Shown here: positions 14,442-20,956 of the stretch, one piece after another | Layout: the number at the start of each line of letters is the position of its first letter | How positions within the stretch are numbered: the first letter of the stretch is position 1 | Assembly: GCA_025800305.1 (NCBI GenBank) | Contig: JAOXRY010000053.1 | Location: 1-20,956 of the forward strand | Length of the DNA: 20,956 nt | Reading direction: 5' to 3' | Source of the DNA: Campylobacterales bacterium | GTDB taxonomy: Bacteria > Campylobacterota > Campylobacteria > Campylobacterales > SZUA-545 | Notes under the pieces: model-generated | What the model was told of the DNA's origin: nothing | The model's input: only the letters and a program-made list of their open reading frames with translations | Database searches by the model: none | Position numbers and translations under genes: made by a program

Positions 14442-17185
14442 TACACAACCTCACTACATCTAACACAAACTGTCTCTTCATTAACAGCTTTGAACTTCCA
14501 ACATCTTGGACATTTTGCCTCTTCTGCTGTTCCAATGTAAAAAGTCTCTTCACCTACTTTGAATTCTTCAATTACTTCTGCAGGTTTTCCACTTTTCACA
14601 CGTGATACAATAAACCAATCTTCTGCTTCTGTTGGATCTAGATCTAAAATATTTTTTGAATTAGTGTAAAGATAAAGTTCAAGTGTATTTTTTAAACCTT
14701 TCTCTTTTTTCAGTTCATCGATTTTTAGGTTAAATCCATCTTTTGCACTTTTCAGGTATTCACCATCAACTGTACAATCAACTTCTGGAATTGGCTCATA
14801 TACAAAATCGAAAATATCTTTTCTTCCTCTTTTAAGAACCTCTGGAGCGTGTTCTACAATCTCATCTGCTGTGTATGTTAAAACAGGAGCAATAAGACCT
14901 AATAGAGAGTTTGCAATGTAATAGACAGCACTTTGGCTAGATCTTCTATGATCTGAATTCAAAGCATCACAATATAGTCTGTCTTTACAAAGATCTAAAT
15001 AGATACCAGAAAGTTCGATTACTAAGAAACTATTGATTTTATGGAAAGTTTTAGCAAAATCGTAGTTTTTAAATGACTCTTCCGCTTCATCAAAAACCTC
15101 TTTTGCTCGGCTTAAGATCCACTTATCAAGATCTCCTAGATCTTTAATATCTTTTGGAGTTTCAAGATCTGCAATATTGGCCAATAGAAATCTTGATGTA
15201 TTTCTCAGTTTTCTGTATTGATCACCAACTTGACCTAAGATGTTGTCACTGATTTTAATATCACCAGTGTAGTCACTCATAGCAACCCACAGTCGCAGTA
15301 TCTCCGAACCATATTTTTTCAGTACATCAGCAGGAGCAACAACATTTCCTTTTGATTTACTCATCTTCTCACCTTTTTCATCCACAGTGAATCCATGAGT
15401 AAGAATTGATTTATATGGAGCATGTTCGTTTGTTGAAGCGCCAACTAACATTGAACTTTGAAACCAACCTCTATGCTGATCAGAACCTTCAAGATACATA
15501 TCAGCAGGATTAGAACCAGCGTCATAGTTTCCAGATTTTAAAACAGAGAACTGAGTTGAACCACTATCAAACCAAACATCTAAAATATCATTTGCTTTTT
15601 CTAGATCTTCTGGATTGTATCCACTTCCTGGATAGAGAAGTTCACTGATTGGTCTAGAGTACCAAGCATCACAACCTTCTTGTTCAAATATCATTGCAAC
15701 ATAGTTCATAACAGGAACATCAAAGATTGCTTCTCCTGTCTTTTTATTTCTAAAGAAAGCAATAGGAACACCCCAGTCTCTTTGTCTAGAGATACACCAG
15801 TCTGGTCTATTTTCAATCATTGATTTTAATCTGTTTACACCACTTTCTGGGTAGAACTTCGTCTTTTCAACTTCTGCTAAAGCTACTTCTCTAAGAGTTC
15901 TTCCATCTTCTGTATATGGCTCGTCCATAACGATAAACCACTGTTTTGTTGCTCTATAGATTACAGGCTTATGAGTTCTCCAACAAAATGGGTAGGAGTG
16001 AACAAACTTGCTAACATGAACAACAGAGTCACCAAGAACTTCTACGATTTTATCGTTTGCTCTAAAGATATGCTCACCAACCCAGTTTTCTGAATCTTTA
16101 AATAGCCCAAGTCTTGTAACAGTCTCGTCATATTTACCTTCATCATCAACAGGCATTACAACTTCTAAATCATATTTTAGACCTACAGCGTAGTCATCCT
16201 CACCATGTCCTGGAGCTGTGTGAACACAACCACTACCACCATCCATCATAACGTGATCACCAAGGATAAGTTTTGAATCTCTTCCATTTAGCGGGTTGAT
16301 TGTCACAAGACCTTCAAAATCTTTTGCAGGAATAGTTTTAGCAATATCACCTTTTAAAACTTCTTGCTCTTTTAGATCATCAAATCTAGCTTCTGCAACG
16401 ATTAGCCCATCTGTTGTAAGAACATAGTTCTCTTCAGGATTCATACTAATTGCAACATTTGCAGGAATTGTCCAAGGAGTTGTTGTCCAGATAACTACAC
16501 TACCTTTGATTCCTAGCTTTTCTTGTGCCTCAGTATTCAGTTCAAAAGCGATATAGATTGAATAGTCTTCTTTATCTTCATACTCAACCTCTGCTTCAGC
16601 AAGAGCAGTTTTAGCTGCCCATGACCAATATACAGGTTTTTTTCTCTCTTTTAAAAGACCTTTTTCAGCAATTTTACAAAGCTCTCTATAGATGTTTGCC
16701 TCAAAAGCAAAGTCCATTGTTACATATGGCTTATCCCAATCAGCAATAACACCGAGAGATTTAAACTCTTCTCGTTGAATATCAATAAATTTTTCTGCAT
16801 GATTTCTACAAAGCTCTCTTAACTTTGGCTTTTCTAAAGCCTCTTTCTTCTCTCTTCCAAGTTTTTTCTCAACTTGTTGCTCAATTGGAAGACCGTGACA
16901 ATCCCAACCTGGAGTTAACCTAACACTTTTTCCTCTAAAATAGTTATATTTAACGATTATGTCTTTTAAAATTTTATTAAGTGCATGTCCGATATGTGTA
17001 TGACCATTTGCATATGGAGGTCCATCGTGTAGTGTGAAACTAGGAGCTCCTTCTCTTTTTGTTTTCATCTGCCCATAGACATCTTCGTCTATCCAGTTTT
17101 TATACTTTTTTGGTTCATTTTGAACTAGATTTCCTCTCATAGGAAATGAAGTTTTAGGTAAAAGTAGAGTTTCTTTGTAATCCAT
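14441..17185 (-). CDS. ileS: Isoleucyl-tRNA synthetase
   Basis: A 914-residue class I synthetase that charges tRNA-Ile. The nucleotide-binding signature HIGH is at 64-67 (PPYANGHTHIGHALNK) and KMSKS at 607-611. The CP1 editing domain contains VIWTTTPWTIPANVAI and GSGCVHTAPGHGEDDY, which clears mischarged valine. WCISRQRDWGVPI and DVWFDSGSTQ are further family blocks. The C-terminal zinc finger is complete: C892-x2-C895 and C907-x2-C910. Length is normal for the bacterial (IleS1-like) type. The upstream 75-bp gap holds a -10 box at 17219-17224 on the minus strand. It is followed by the coupled 41-residue membrane-protein gene and the terminator. No T-box or other leader is apparent. Confidence 0.98.
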   Translation of the reverse strand: MDYKETLLLPKTSFPMRGNLVQNEPKKYKNWIDEDVYGQMKTKREGAPSFTLHDGPPYANGHTHIGHALNKILKDIIVKYNYFRGKSVRLTPGWDCHGLPIEQQVEKKLGREKKEALEKPKLRELCRNHAEKFIDIQREEFKSLGVIADWDKPYVTMDFAFEANIYRELCKIAEKGLLKERKKPVYWSWAAKTALAEAEVEYEDKEDYSIYIAFELNTEAQEKLGIKGSVVIWTTTPWTIPANVAISMNPEENYVLTTDGLIVAEARFDDLKEQEVLKGDIAKTIPAKDFEGLVTINPLNGRDSKLILGDHVMMDGGSGCVHTAPGHGEDDYAVGLKYDLEVVMPVDDEGKYDETVTRLGLFKDSENWVGEHIFRANDKIVEVLGDSVVHVSKFVHSYPFCWRTHKPVIYRATKQWFIVMDEPYTEDGRTLREVALAEVEKTKFYPESGVNRLKSMIENRPDWCISRQRDWGVPIAFFRNKKTGEAIFDVPVMNYVAMIFEQEGCDAWYSRPISELLYPGSGYNPEDLEKANDILDVWFDSGSTQFSVLKSGNYDAGSNPADMYLEGSDQHRGWFQSSMLVGASTNEHAPYKSILTHGFTVDEKGEKMSKSKGNVVAPADVLKKYGSEILRLWVAMSDYTGDIKISDNILGQVGDQYRKLRNTSRFLLANIADLETPKDIKDLGDLDKWILSRAKEVFDEAEESFKNYDFAKTFHKINSFLVIELSGIYLDLCKDRLYCDALNSDHRRSSQSAVYYIANSLLGLIAPVLTYTADEIVEHAPEVLKRGRKDIFDFVYEPIPEVDCTVDGEYLKSAKDGFNLKIDELKKEKGLKNTLELYLYTNSKNILDLDPTEAEDWFIVSRVKSGKPAEVIEEFKVGEETFYIGTAEEAKCPRCWKFKAVNEETVCVRCSEVV

Positions 17186-17218
17186 AATAATCGCTTTCTA
17201 TTCTTTATTAGAATCGCG

Positions 17219-17224
17219 ATTTTA
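17219..17224 (-). promoter_or_regulatory. Putative -10 box for ileS
   Basis: On the minus strand TTTTAGGTAAAATCGCG contains TAAAAT about 34 nt before the ATG. It is followed at once by the palindrome AATCGCGATT, which could be an operator or a chance inverted repeat. Another possible box, ATAATATAG, lies further upstream. Confidence 0.4.
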
Positions 17225-17260
17225 CCTAAAACTATATTATGATTGGTTTTATAGGTGTTT

Positions 17261-18076
17261 TTAATAAAAAGTTGTTGGTCTTACCAGTGGGTGATTTACA
17301 AAATTATTATTATGAAAATATGAGCTCTCCAATGCAACTGCAATTCTTTTTGTCTTATCATCTGCTATAGATCTAACAAACATTTTTTCTATCAGCTTTG
17401 GTACGTTATAGATTTTTAGCTCTTTCTCTGCTCTTCTTTCTAAAAATTCTTTAAAACTCATATATTCTGGTCCACATATAGTATATGTTTCATACCAAGA
17501 TGTAGAATCACCTTTTATTGCTTCTTTAACATTTTTAATCACATCATTAATGTGAACAGGAGAGATCTTGTCTCTAGGATCTCCAATTTGCACTATTCTT
17601 TTTTTCTCTTTGATCCTATCTACAAGCCTATCAAGCTGAGAACCTTCTCCAAAAAGAAGAGATAATCTAAAAATCATAAACTTCAAATTGGAGTTTTCAA
17701 CTGCTTTTTCAGCTAAAAACTTTGATTTTTGGTAGTCATCTTTTATATCTTCTGGATTTGTAATTGAGAGATGAATAAGTTTTTCTATTCTATTTTTCTT
17801 TGCAATTTGAATTAGAGTTCTTGTTGTTTCAACAATATCGTTTCTAATTCCCTTCTCTTTTGCTTCTTTTGTATCGATACAATTAATAATCATATCTATT
17901 GGCTTATCAAAATTTAAATCTAAAGAGCTACCTTCAGAGGAGAGATCCATTATAATATTATTTGAAACATTTGTAGCTTTTTTAGTTTTTGAAATATTTA
18001 TAAAATTGTAATCTTTAAAATGTTCAATGATTTTATTTCCTATAAAACCACTTCCACCTGCTATTAATATATTCAC
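17261..18076 (-). CDS. NAD(P)-binding atypical short-chain dehydrogenase/epimerase-like protein
   Basis: A 271-residue extended/atypical SDR. The N-terminal Rossmann glycine motif is AGGSGFIG (G7, G10, G13). S104 (HLSI), Y115 and K119 (YQKSK) match the SDR catalytic Ser/Tyr-x3-Lys. FRLSLLFGEGSQLDRLV and PVHINDVI are typical of the NDUFA9-like/complex-I-type and NAD-epimerase branch. The substrate cannot be read from sequence; relatives act on sugar nucleotides, quinone-related cofactors or serve structurally. It starts at GTG (18074-18076) with a weak GAG-type ribosome site. A TATAAT box on the minus strand lies at 18109-18114. It is 75 bp upstream of ileS in the same orientation. Confidence 0.8.
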   Translation of the reverse strand: MNILIAGGSGFIGNKIIEHFKDYNFINISKTKKATNVSNNIIMDLSSEGSSLDLNFDKPIDMIINCIDTKEAKEKGIRNDIVETTRTLIQIAKKNRIEKLIHLSITNPEDIKDDYQKSKFLAEKAVENSNLKFMIFRLSLLFGEGSQLDRLVDRIKEKKRIVQIGDPRDKISPVHINDVIKNVKEAIKGDSTSWYETYTICGPEYMSFKEFLERRAEKELKIYNVPKLIEKMFVRSIADDKTKRIAVALESSYFHNNNFVNHPLVRPTTFY

Positions 18077-18108
18077 TTAGAGTCTCTTTTCACGTTTTAT
18101 TTCTTCTT

Positions 18109-18114
18109 ATTATA
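18109..18114 (-). promoter_or_regulatory. -10 box for the SDR gene
   Basis: On the minus strand AACGATATAATAAG holds a perfect TATAAT, giving a leader of about 25 nt before the GTG start at 18076. No clear -35 is seen. Confidence 0.5.
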
Positions 18115-18176
18115 TCGTTATGCAAGAACAATTCCTAAAAAAATTTTGAAAAATTTAAATTTTTTTTCAAAAACCC

Positions 18177-18205
18177 TTGACAAATATTTTTTTTTCTATT
18201 ACAAT
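18177..18205 (+). promoter_or_regulatory. Near-consensus sigma-70 promoter of the tRNA cluster
   Basis: TTGACA at 18177-18182 and TACAAT at 18200-18205 are separated by 17 bp, an almost ideal sigma-70 promoter and the only good -35 in the window. The start would be near 18212, about 16 nt before tRNA-Lys. Between 18115 and 18176 I see only AT-rich sequence with A and T runs. Confidence 0.85.
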
Positions 18206-18227
18206 CCCAACTCCAAAGCGAGAGAAT

Positions 18228-18303
18228 GACTTGTTAGCTCAGTCGGTAGAGCATCTCCCTTTTAAGGAGAGGGTCGTTGGTTCGAGCCCAACACAGGTCA
18301 CCA
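18228..18303 (+). tRNA. tRNA-Lys(TTT)
   Basis: Acceptor GACTTGT pairs with ACAGGTC, discriminator A, encoded CCA at 18301-18303. The anticodon stem TCTCC/GGAGA encloses loop CTTTTAA, giving anticodon TTT. T-arm contains GGTTCGAGCCC. Confidence 0.97.
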
Positions 18304-18320
18304 CTTTTAACTTGAATAAA

Positions 18321-18397
18321 GTCCCCATCGTCTAGCGGCCAAGGACTCTATCTTTTCAAGGTAGCAACAGTAGGTTCAAATCCTCTTGGGGACGCCA
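18321..18397 (+). tRNA. tRNA-Glu(TTC)
   Basis: Acceptor GTCCCCA pairs with TGGGGAC, discriminator G, encoded CCA at 18395-18397. Anticodon stem CTATC/GGTAG with loop TTTTCAA gives TTC. T-arm contains GGTTCAAATCC. Confidence 0.97.
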
Positions 18398-18412
18398 ACT
18401 TTTGCTTTAAAA

Positions 18413-18488
18413 GGTCGATTAGCTCAGTTGGTAGAGCGCTACCCTTACAAGGTAGATGTCAGAAGTTCGAGTCTTCTATCGACCACCA
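18413..18488 (+). tRNA. tRNA-Val(TAC)
   Basis: Acceptor GGTCGAT pairs with ATCGACC, discriminator A, encoded CCA at 18486-18488. Anticodon stem CTACC/GGTAG with loop CTTACAA gives TAC. D-arm AGCTCAGTTGGTAGAGC is standard. Confidence 0.97.
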
Positions 18489-18503
18489 TTTATTAATGTT
18501 AAT

Positions 18504-18580
18504 GGTCCGGTAGTTCAGCTGGTTAGAATGCCTGCCTGTCACGCAGGAGGTCGCGGGTTCGAGTCCCGTCCGGACCGCCA
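18504..18580 (+). tRNA. tRNA-Asp(GTC)
   Basis: Acceptor GGTCCGG pairs with CCGGACC, discriminator G, encoded CCA at 18578-18580. Anticodon stem CCTGC/GCAGG with loop CTGTCAC gives GTC. It is the last of four tRNAs transcribed together. Confidence 0.97.
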
Positions 18581-18593
18581 TTAACTTTTCCAT

Positions 18594-18608
18594 AGAGGTT
18601 TACAAATC
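18594..18608 (+). promoter_or_regulatory. Ribosome binding site and ATC start of the PLP-enzyme gene
   Basis: AGAGG at 18594-18598 is the best Shine-Dalgarno in the interval and sits 7 nt before ATC at 18606-18608. The frame is open from a stop at 18582-18584 and has no ATG, GTG or TTG before the internal ATG at 18780. ATC is therefore the likely start codon. Confidence 0.5.
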
Positions 18609-19502
18609 AACTTTTTAAATTCAAAAATAGAGAAGATATCTTTTAACGACCATTCTTATTTTTTAAAACGAGATGATTTAATTCACCCTATTTTCAATGG
18701 AAATAAAGCAAGAAAACTCTATTTTTTAAAAGATCTTCCATTAAAAAAAATAATCTCTTTTGGTGGTATACAATCAAATATGCTTCCTGTACTTTCTTAT
18801 TTGGCAGAAGAAAAAAAAGCTGAGTTTATCTACTACTGTAAACCTATTCCTATGCATCTTAAAGAAAATCCTATTGGAAACTATAAAGTCTCTTTAAAAA
18901 ATACAAAATTTATTGAAATTCTCCACGAATATTGGCATGAAACTATAGAAAATCTTAAAAGTAAAAAATTAAAGGATCAAGAGATATTAATCAATCAAGG
19001 AGGACTTCAAAATGAGTCTGAAGAGGGGATTAAGATCTTGGCAAAAGAGATAGAAGAGTGGGCAGAAAAAGAGAAAATAAAAGATCTGAAAATATTTCTT
19101 CCATCTGGTACTGGAACTACTGCTTTAATTCTTCAGAAAAACACCTATTTTGATGTTTTTACAACTCCTTGTGTAGGTAACAGTAATTACTTAAAAAAAC
19201 AGTTTTTAGAGCTGGAAAATGATGATGTAACAAAGTGGAATTACCAAAATAAGTTCCCTACTATTTTAGATCTGGAAAAGAAGTATCACTTTGGAAAACC
19301 TTATGAAAAGTTTTATCAGATTAACAAAGATCTATTGGAAAATACTAAAGTTGAATTTGAGTTGCTATACGATTCTAAAGGCTGGGTTGTTTTAGATAAA
19401 TTTAAAAAGGAGATTGGTGAAAATATTCTCTATCTTCACCAAGGTGGTATTTTAGGAAATGAAAGTATGTTAGAAAGATATAAAAAAACTAGTTATAAAT
19501 AG
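18606..19502 (+). CDS. PLP-dependent ACC deaminase/D-cysteine desulfhydrase-like enzyme, probable ATC start
   Basis: Read from ATC at 18606 this is a 298-residue fold-type II PLP enzyme. Near the N-terminus FLKRDDLIHPIFNGNKARK contains the PLP-binding Lys (K34 in GNKARK), and GGIQSN at 53-58 is the family's substrate/PLP loop. SGTGTT at 167-172 holds the phosphate. MHLKENPIGNYK follows the pattern of the ACC deaminase/D-cysteine desulfhydrase family. The first ATG, at 18780 (M59), would remove the catalytic lysine and leave a 240-residue fragment, so it cannot be the functional start. The gene begins 25 nt after tRNA-Asp with no promoter of its own, so it is probably transcribed from the tRNA promoter. 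Its 3' end overlaps the convergent lipoprotein gene by 14 nt. True substrate (D-cysteine, ACC or another amino acid) is not resolved. Confidence 0.82.
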   Translation: MNFLNSKIEKISFNDHSYFLKRDDLIHPIFNGNKARKLYFLKDLPLKKIISFGGIQSNMLPVLSYLAEEKKAEFIYYCKPIPMHLKENPIGNYKVSLKNTKFIEILHEYWHETIENLKSKKLKDQEILINQGGLQNESEEGIKILAKEIEEWAEKEKIKDLKIFLPSGTGTTALILQKNTYFDVFTTPCVGNSNYLKKQFLELENDDVTKWNYQNKFPTILDLEKKYHFGKPYEKFYQINKDLLENTKVEFELLYDSKGWVVLDKFKKEIGENILYLHQGGILGNESMLERYKKTSYK

Positions 19503-20127
19503 TTTTTTCCAACTCTTCTTTCAAAAACTTTCTTCCATTTTTCTCTCTAAATATTGAATATAGATCTTTATGGGTTCTTAAAATCATTCTAATTCCATCA
19601 TACGCTAATTCTTTTACGATTTTAGAATCAATTGAAACTAATACATAAAAATTCTCTTTTTTATCAAACCAGATAGCTTTTTTCTTTGTGCCACTTATCA
19701 CTTGAAGACTTACATGAGTACCAACTTTTTCTGCAACTTCTACCAGCTGGTTTTTTTCAAAATCATCATCTTTATCAATTTCTTTTAGAAACTTTTCAAA
19801 GGATTTTAAAACTCCATTAGAAACTTTATCTTTGATAATTTTTCTTAAATCATCTCTAGCTCCAGCAACTGCTTCTGTTTGCTGGAATCTACTTCCCCCT
19901 GTTGTTTTTAAGGCTTTTCCCAAAGCAGAGAGATTATCTAGTGAAGTAGGATCTTCTATCCAATAAGGAACATCATCTTGACTCTCTTTTACCTCTTGAA
20001 TCTTATCCTGTTTTGTCTCTTCTTTTGTTAGTTTTACTTCTTCTTTTTCTGGTTTAGGAGTATCATCTCCACAACCTAAGAACAGTAGACTAGTTAATCC
20101 AATAAATAGCAGTTTTTTTAATTTCAT
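19489..20127 (-). CDS. LPP20-family lipoprotein
   Basis: A 212-residue exported lipoprotein with lipobox LFLGC, acylated at C19. After a charged Lys/Glu linker (about 22-50) comes VPYWIEDP (53-60), ALGKAL (68-73), and an A-x-x-xAR-x-x-L segment (AVAGARDDLRKII, 86-98). This is the layout of LPP20-type lipoproteins first known from Helicobacter pylori, whose members are often encoded beside other envelope proteins. It lies 8 nt downstream of the beta-barrel gene in the same orientation and is probably co-expressed with it. The stop overlaps the opposing PLP-enzyme gene by 14 nt. Function within the envelope is not established. Confidence 0.8.
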   Translation of the reverse strand: MKLKKLLFIGLTSLLFLGCGDDTPKPEKEEVKLTKEETKQDKIQEVKESQDDVPYWIEDPTSLDNLSALGKALKTTGGSRFQQTEAVAGARDDLRKIIKDKVSNGVLKSFEKFLKEIDKDDDFEKNQLVEVAEKVGTHVSLQVISGTKKKAIWFDKKENFYVLVSIDSKIVKELAYDGIRMILRTHKDLYSIFREKNGRKFLKEELEKTIYN

Positions 20128-20135
20128 TTTCTATC

Positions 20136-20956
20136 CTATTTATAATAATATTTATATCCAAAGTAGATGCTAGTATCACTTCCAGATTTCTCTTCTGTTG
20201 CATAAGCATCTTCTTTTTCTGCCCATTTTCTACTCATCATTCTAACACCAAATGTAAAATCTGATTTTTTAGACATTGCATATTGACCACCAAATCCAAA
20301 ACCAAAACCATAAGAGTTTGGAATAAATCCTGAAAGTGAAGAAAAATCGTTATATCCAAATGATGCTCTACCATCAATATATGGAAGAAGATTTTTTGAT
20401 TTAAAACTTGCTATACCATATTGATAAGTAAAACCAAAGTCTATTAAGTTTTGTGAAAAATAACTATTTAAATAGATCTGATTGTAATTTGTTGTGGCAA
20501 AACCACCATTAATATTTATTCCAACTACACTTTTACTTTCATCAAAACTATAAGTTTTTCCATCAGTAATAAATGTATTTCCTGTTGCTTCATGCTTCAT
20601 AACATACGTTGCATTATTATCATCTCTTAAGTTTGATGATTTAATAGTGTATTTATCAGATCTTTGGGAACTTTCTAAATTAGCTCCTAAGAAAAAGTTT
20701 CCTTTCATTCCCATAAAATTTACTGTGTTTTCTGGTTGTTTTGATCTTAGTGTTTTTGATTTTTTAGGCAACCGTCTTTTCGTTGTAGACCTTTTCCTAG
20801 GTTTTCTTACAACCTTCCTCTTTTTATATTTAGAAGGTTTTTTATATCTTTTTTTCTTTTTGTATTTTTTACTTTTTTTAGAACGGACTTTTACCTTATA
20901 TTTTTTCCCATTTTTATAGACATATTTGTATTTTGCTGCCTCTGCTTTTTCAGGGG
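20136..20956 (-). CDS. Outer-membrane beta-barrel protein with Lys/Tyr-rich N-terminal region (5' end outside window)
   Basis: The frame is open to the window edge, so the start is missing; a TTG at 20769-20771 is an internal codon by continuity. Visible part: about 272 residues. The first 75 or so (20732-20954) are extraordinarily basic, with repeated K, R and Y (for example YKNGKKYKVKV, KKYKKKRYKKPSKYKKRKV) and more than half Lys/Arg. From about NFMGMKGNFFLGANL onward come alternating polar/aromatic strands rich in G, F and Y (YGFGFGFGGQYAMSKKSDFTFGVRMM), ending IYFGYKYYYK: an OmpA-like eight-strand barrel. The basic segment may sit in the periplasm and contact peptidoglycan, LPS or nucleic acid. 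Followed by the LPP20-like gene after 8 nt. Confidence 0.75.
   Translation of the reverse strand, partial: PEKAEAAKYKYVYKNGKKYKVKVRSKKSKKYKKKKRYKKPSKYKKRKVVRKPRKRSTTKRRLPKKSKTLRSKQPENTVNFMGMKGNFFLGANLESSQRSDKYTIKSSNLRDDNNATYVMKHEATGNTFITDGKTYSFDESKSVVGININGGFATTNYNQIYLNSYFSQNLIDFGFTYQYGIASFKSKNLLPYIDGRASFGYNDFSSLSGFIPNSYGFGFGFGGQYAMSKKSDFTFGVRMMSRKWAEKEDAYATEEKSGSDTSIYFGYKYYYK

Noticed and set aside
17213..17222. AATCGCGATT palindrome before ileS as a confirmed operator
   Set aside because: A single 10-bp copy in AT-rich DNA; no second copy and no regulator in the window, so it is only mentioned as a possibility.
18228..18580. tRNA cluster as an integration site of a genomic island
   Set aside because: No integrase and no direct repeat of a tRNA 3' end were found, and flanking genes have ordinary composition.

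Overview
The window looks like chromosomal DNA from a low-GC, free-living member of the Campylobacterota (Sulfurimonas/Arcobacter-like; genus not resolved from sequence alone). Reasons: the ffh-rpsP-KH-rimM gene order, an Ffh N-terminal GTPase loop reading DLQRLAAVEQL, a CheB-CheR fusion, an LPP20-type lipoprotein, a PldA-type phospholipase, and T-rich promoters with TATAAT-like -10 boxes but mostly poor -35 boxes. I see no transposase, integrase, phage gene, CRISPR array or obvious genomic island.

Layout. 1-3254 (+): the tail of a chemotaxis/signalling operon, with a CheB-CheR fusion overlapping a receiver-PAS-histidine kinase. 3305-6507 (+): ffh, a secreted hypothetical, rpsP, a KH-domain RNA-binding protein and rimM. 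The usual next genes, trmD and rplS, are absent; a small secreted protein (6534-6845) follows instead. 6846-10107 (-): FecR-domain protein, ankyrin-repeat lipoprotein, short-form hisG and a methyltransferase, joined by overlaps or 3-nt gaps. 10160-13199 (-): phospholipase A (pldA), a six-TM voltage-sensor-type K+ channel with RCK domain, and a second RCK protein, also tightly packed. 13239-13335 (+): a gene for SRP RNA (ffs), not protein-coding, whose promoter overlaps that of pldA back to back. 13496-14287 (+): a periplasmic rhodanese, closed by a bidirectional terminator. 14316-18076 (-): an SDR-family protein, ileS, and a 41-residue membrane protein coupled to ileS. 18228-18580 (+): tRNA-Lys, -Glu, -Val and -Asp behind a near-consensus promoter, followed after 25 nt by a PLP-dependent ACC deaminase/D-cysteine desulfhydrase-like gene. 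19489-20956 (-): an LPP20-like lipoprotein and, upstream of it, an incomplete outer-membrane beta-barrel protein with a very Lys/Tyr-rich N-terminal region.

How the genes fit together. Ffh and SRP RNA form the signal recognition particle, and rpsP, KH and rimM serve 30S assembly. Several units concern the envelope: FecR/ankyrin lipoprotein, PldA with the K+ channel and RCK pair, and the barrel/LPP20 pair. The CheBR and kinase genes belong to a chemosensory or signalling system whose start lies outside the window.

Most notable observations. (1) The palindrome AGATCT occurs about 68 times by eye (roughly one per 310 bp, in all three codon phases), against about 7 expected from base composition and about 5 for the compositionally identical TGATCA; this resembles a highly iterated palindrome such as cyanobacterial HIP1. 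(2) Two genes, rimM and the ACC deaminase-like gene, appear to start at ATT and ATC, so ordinary gene callers would remove essential N-terminal residues. (3) An unlisted 41-residue membrane protein is coupled to ileS. (4) A highly basic Lys/Tyr segment precedes an outer-membrane barrel.
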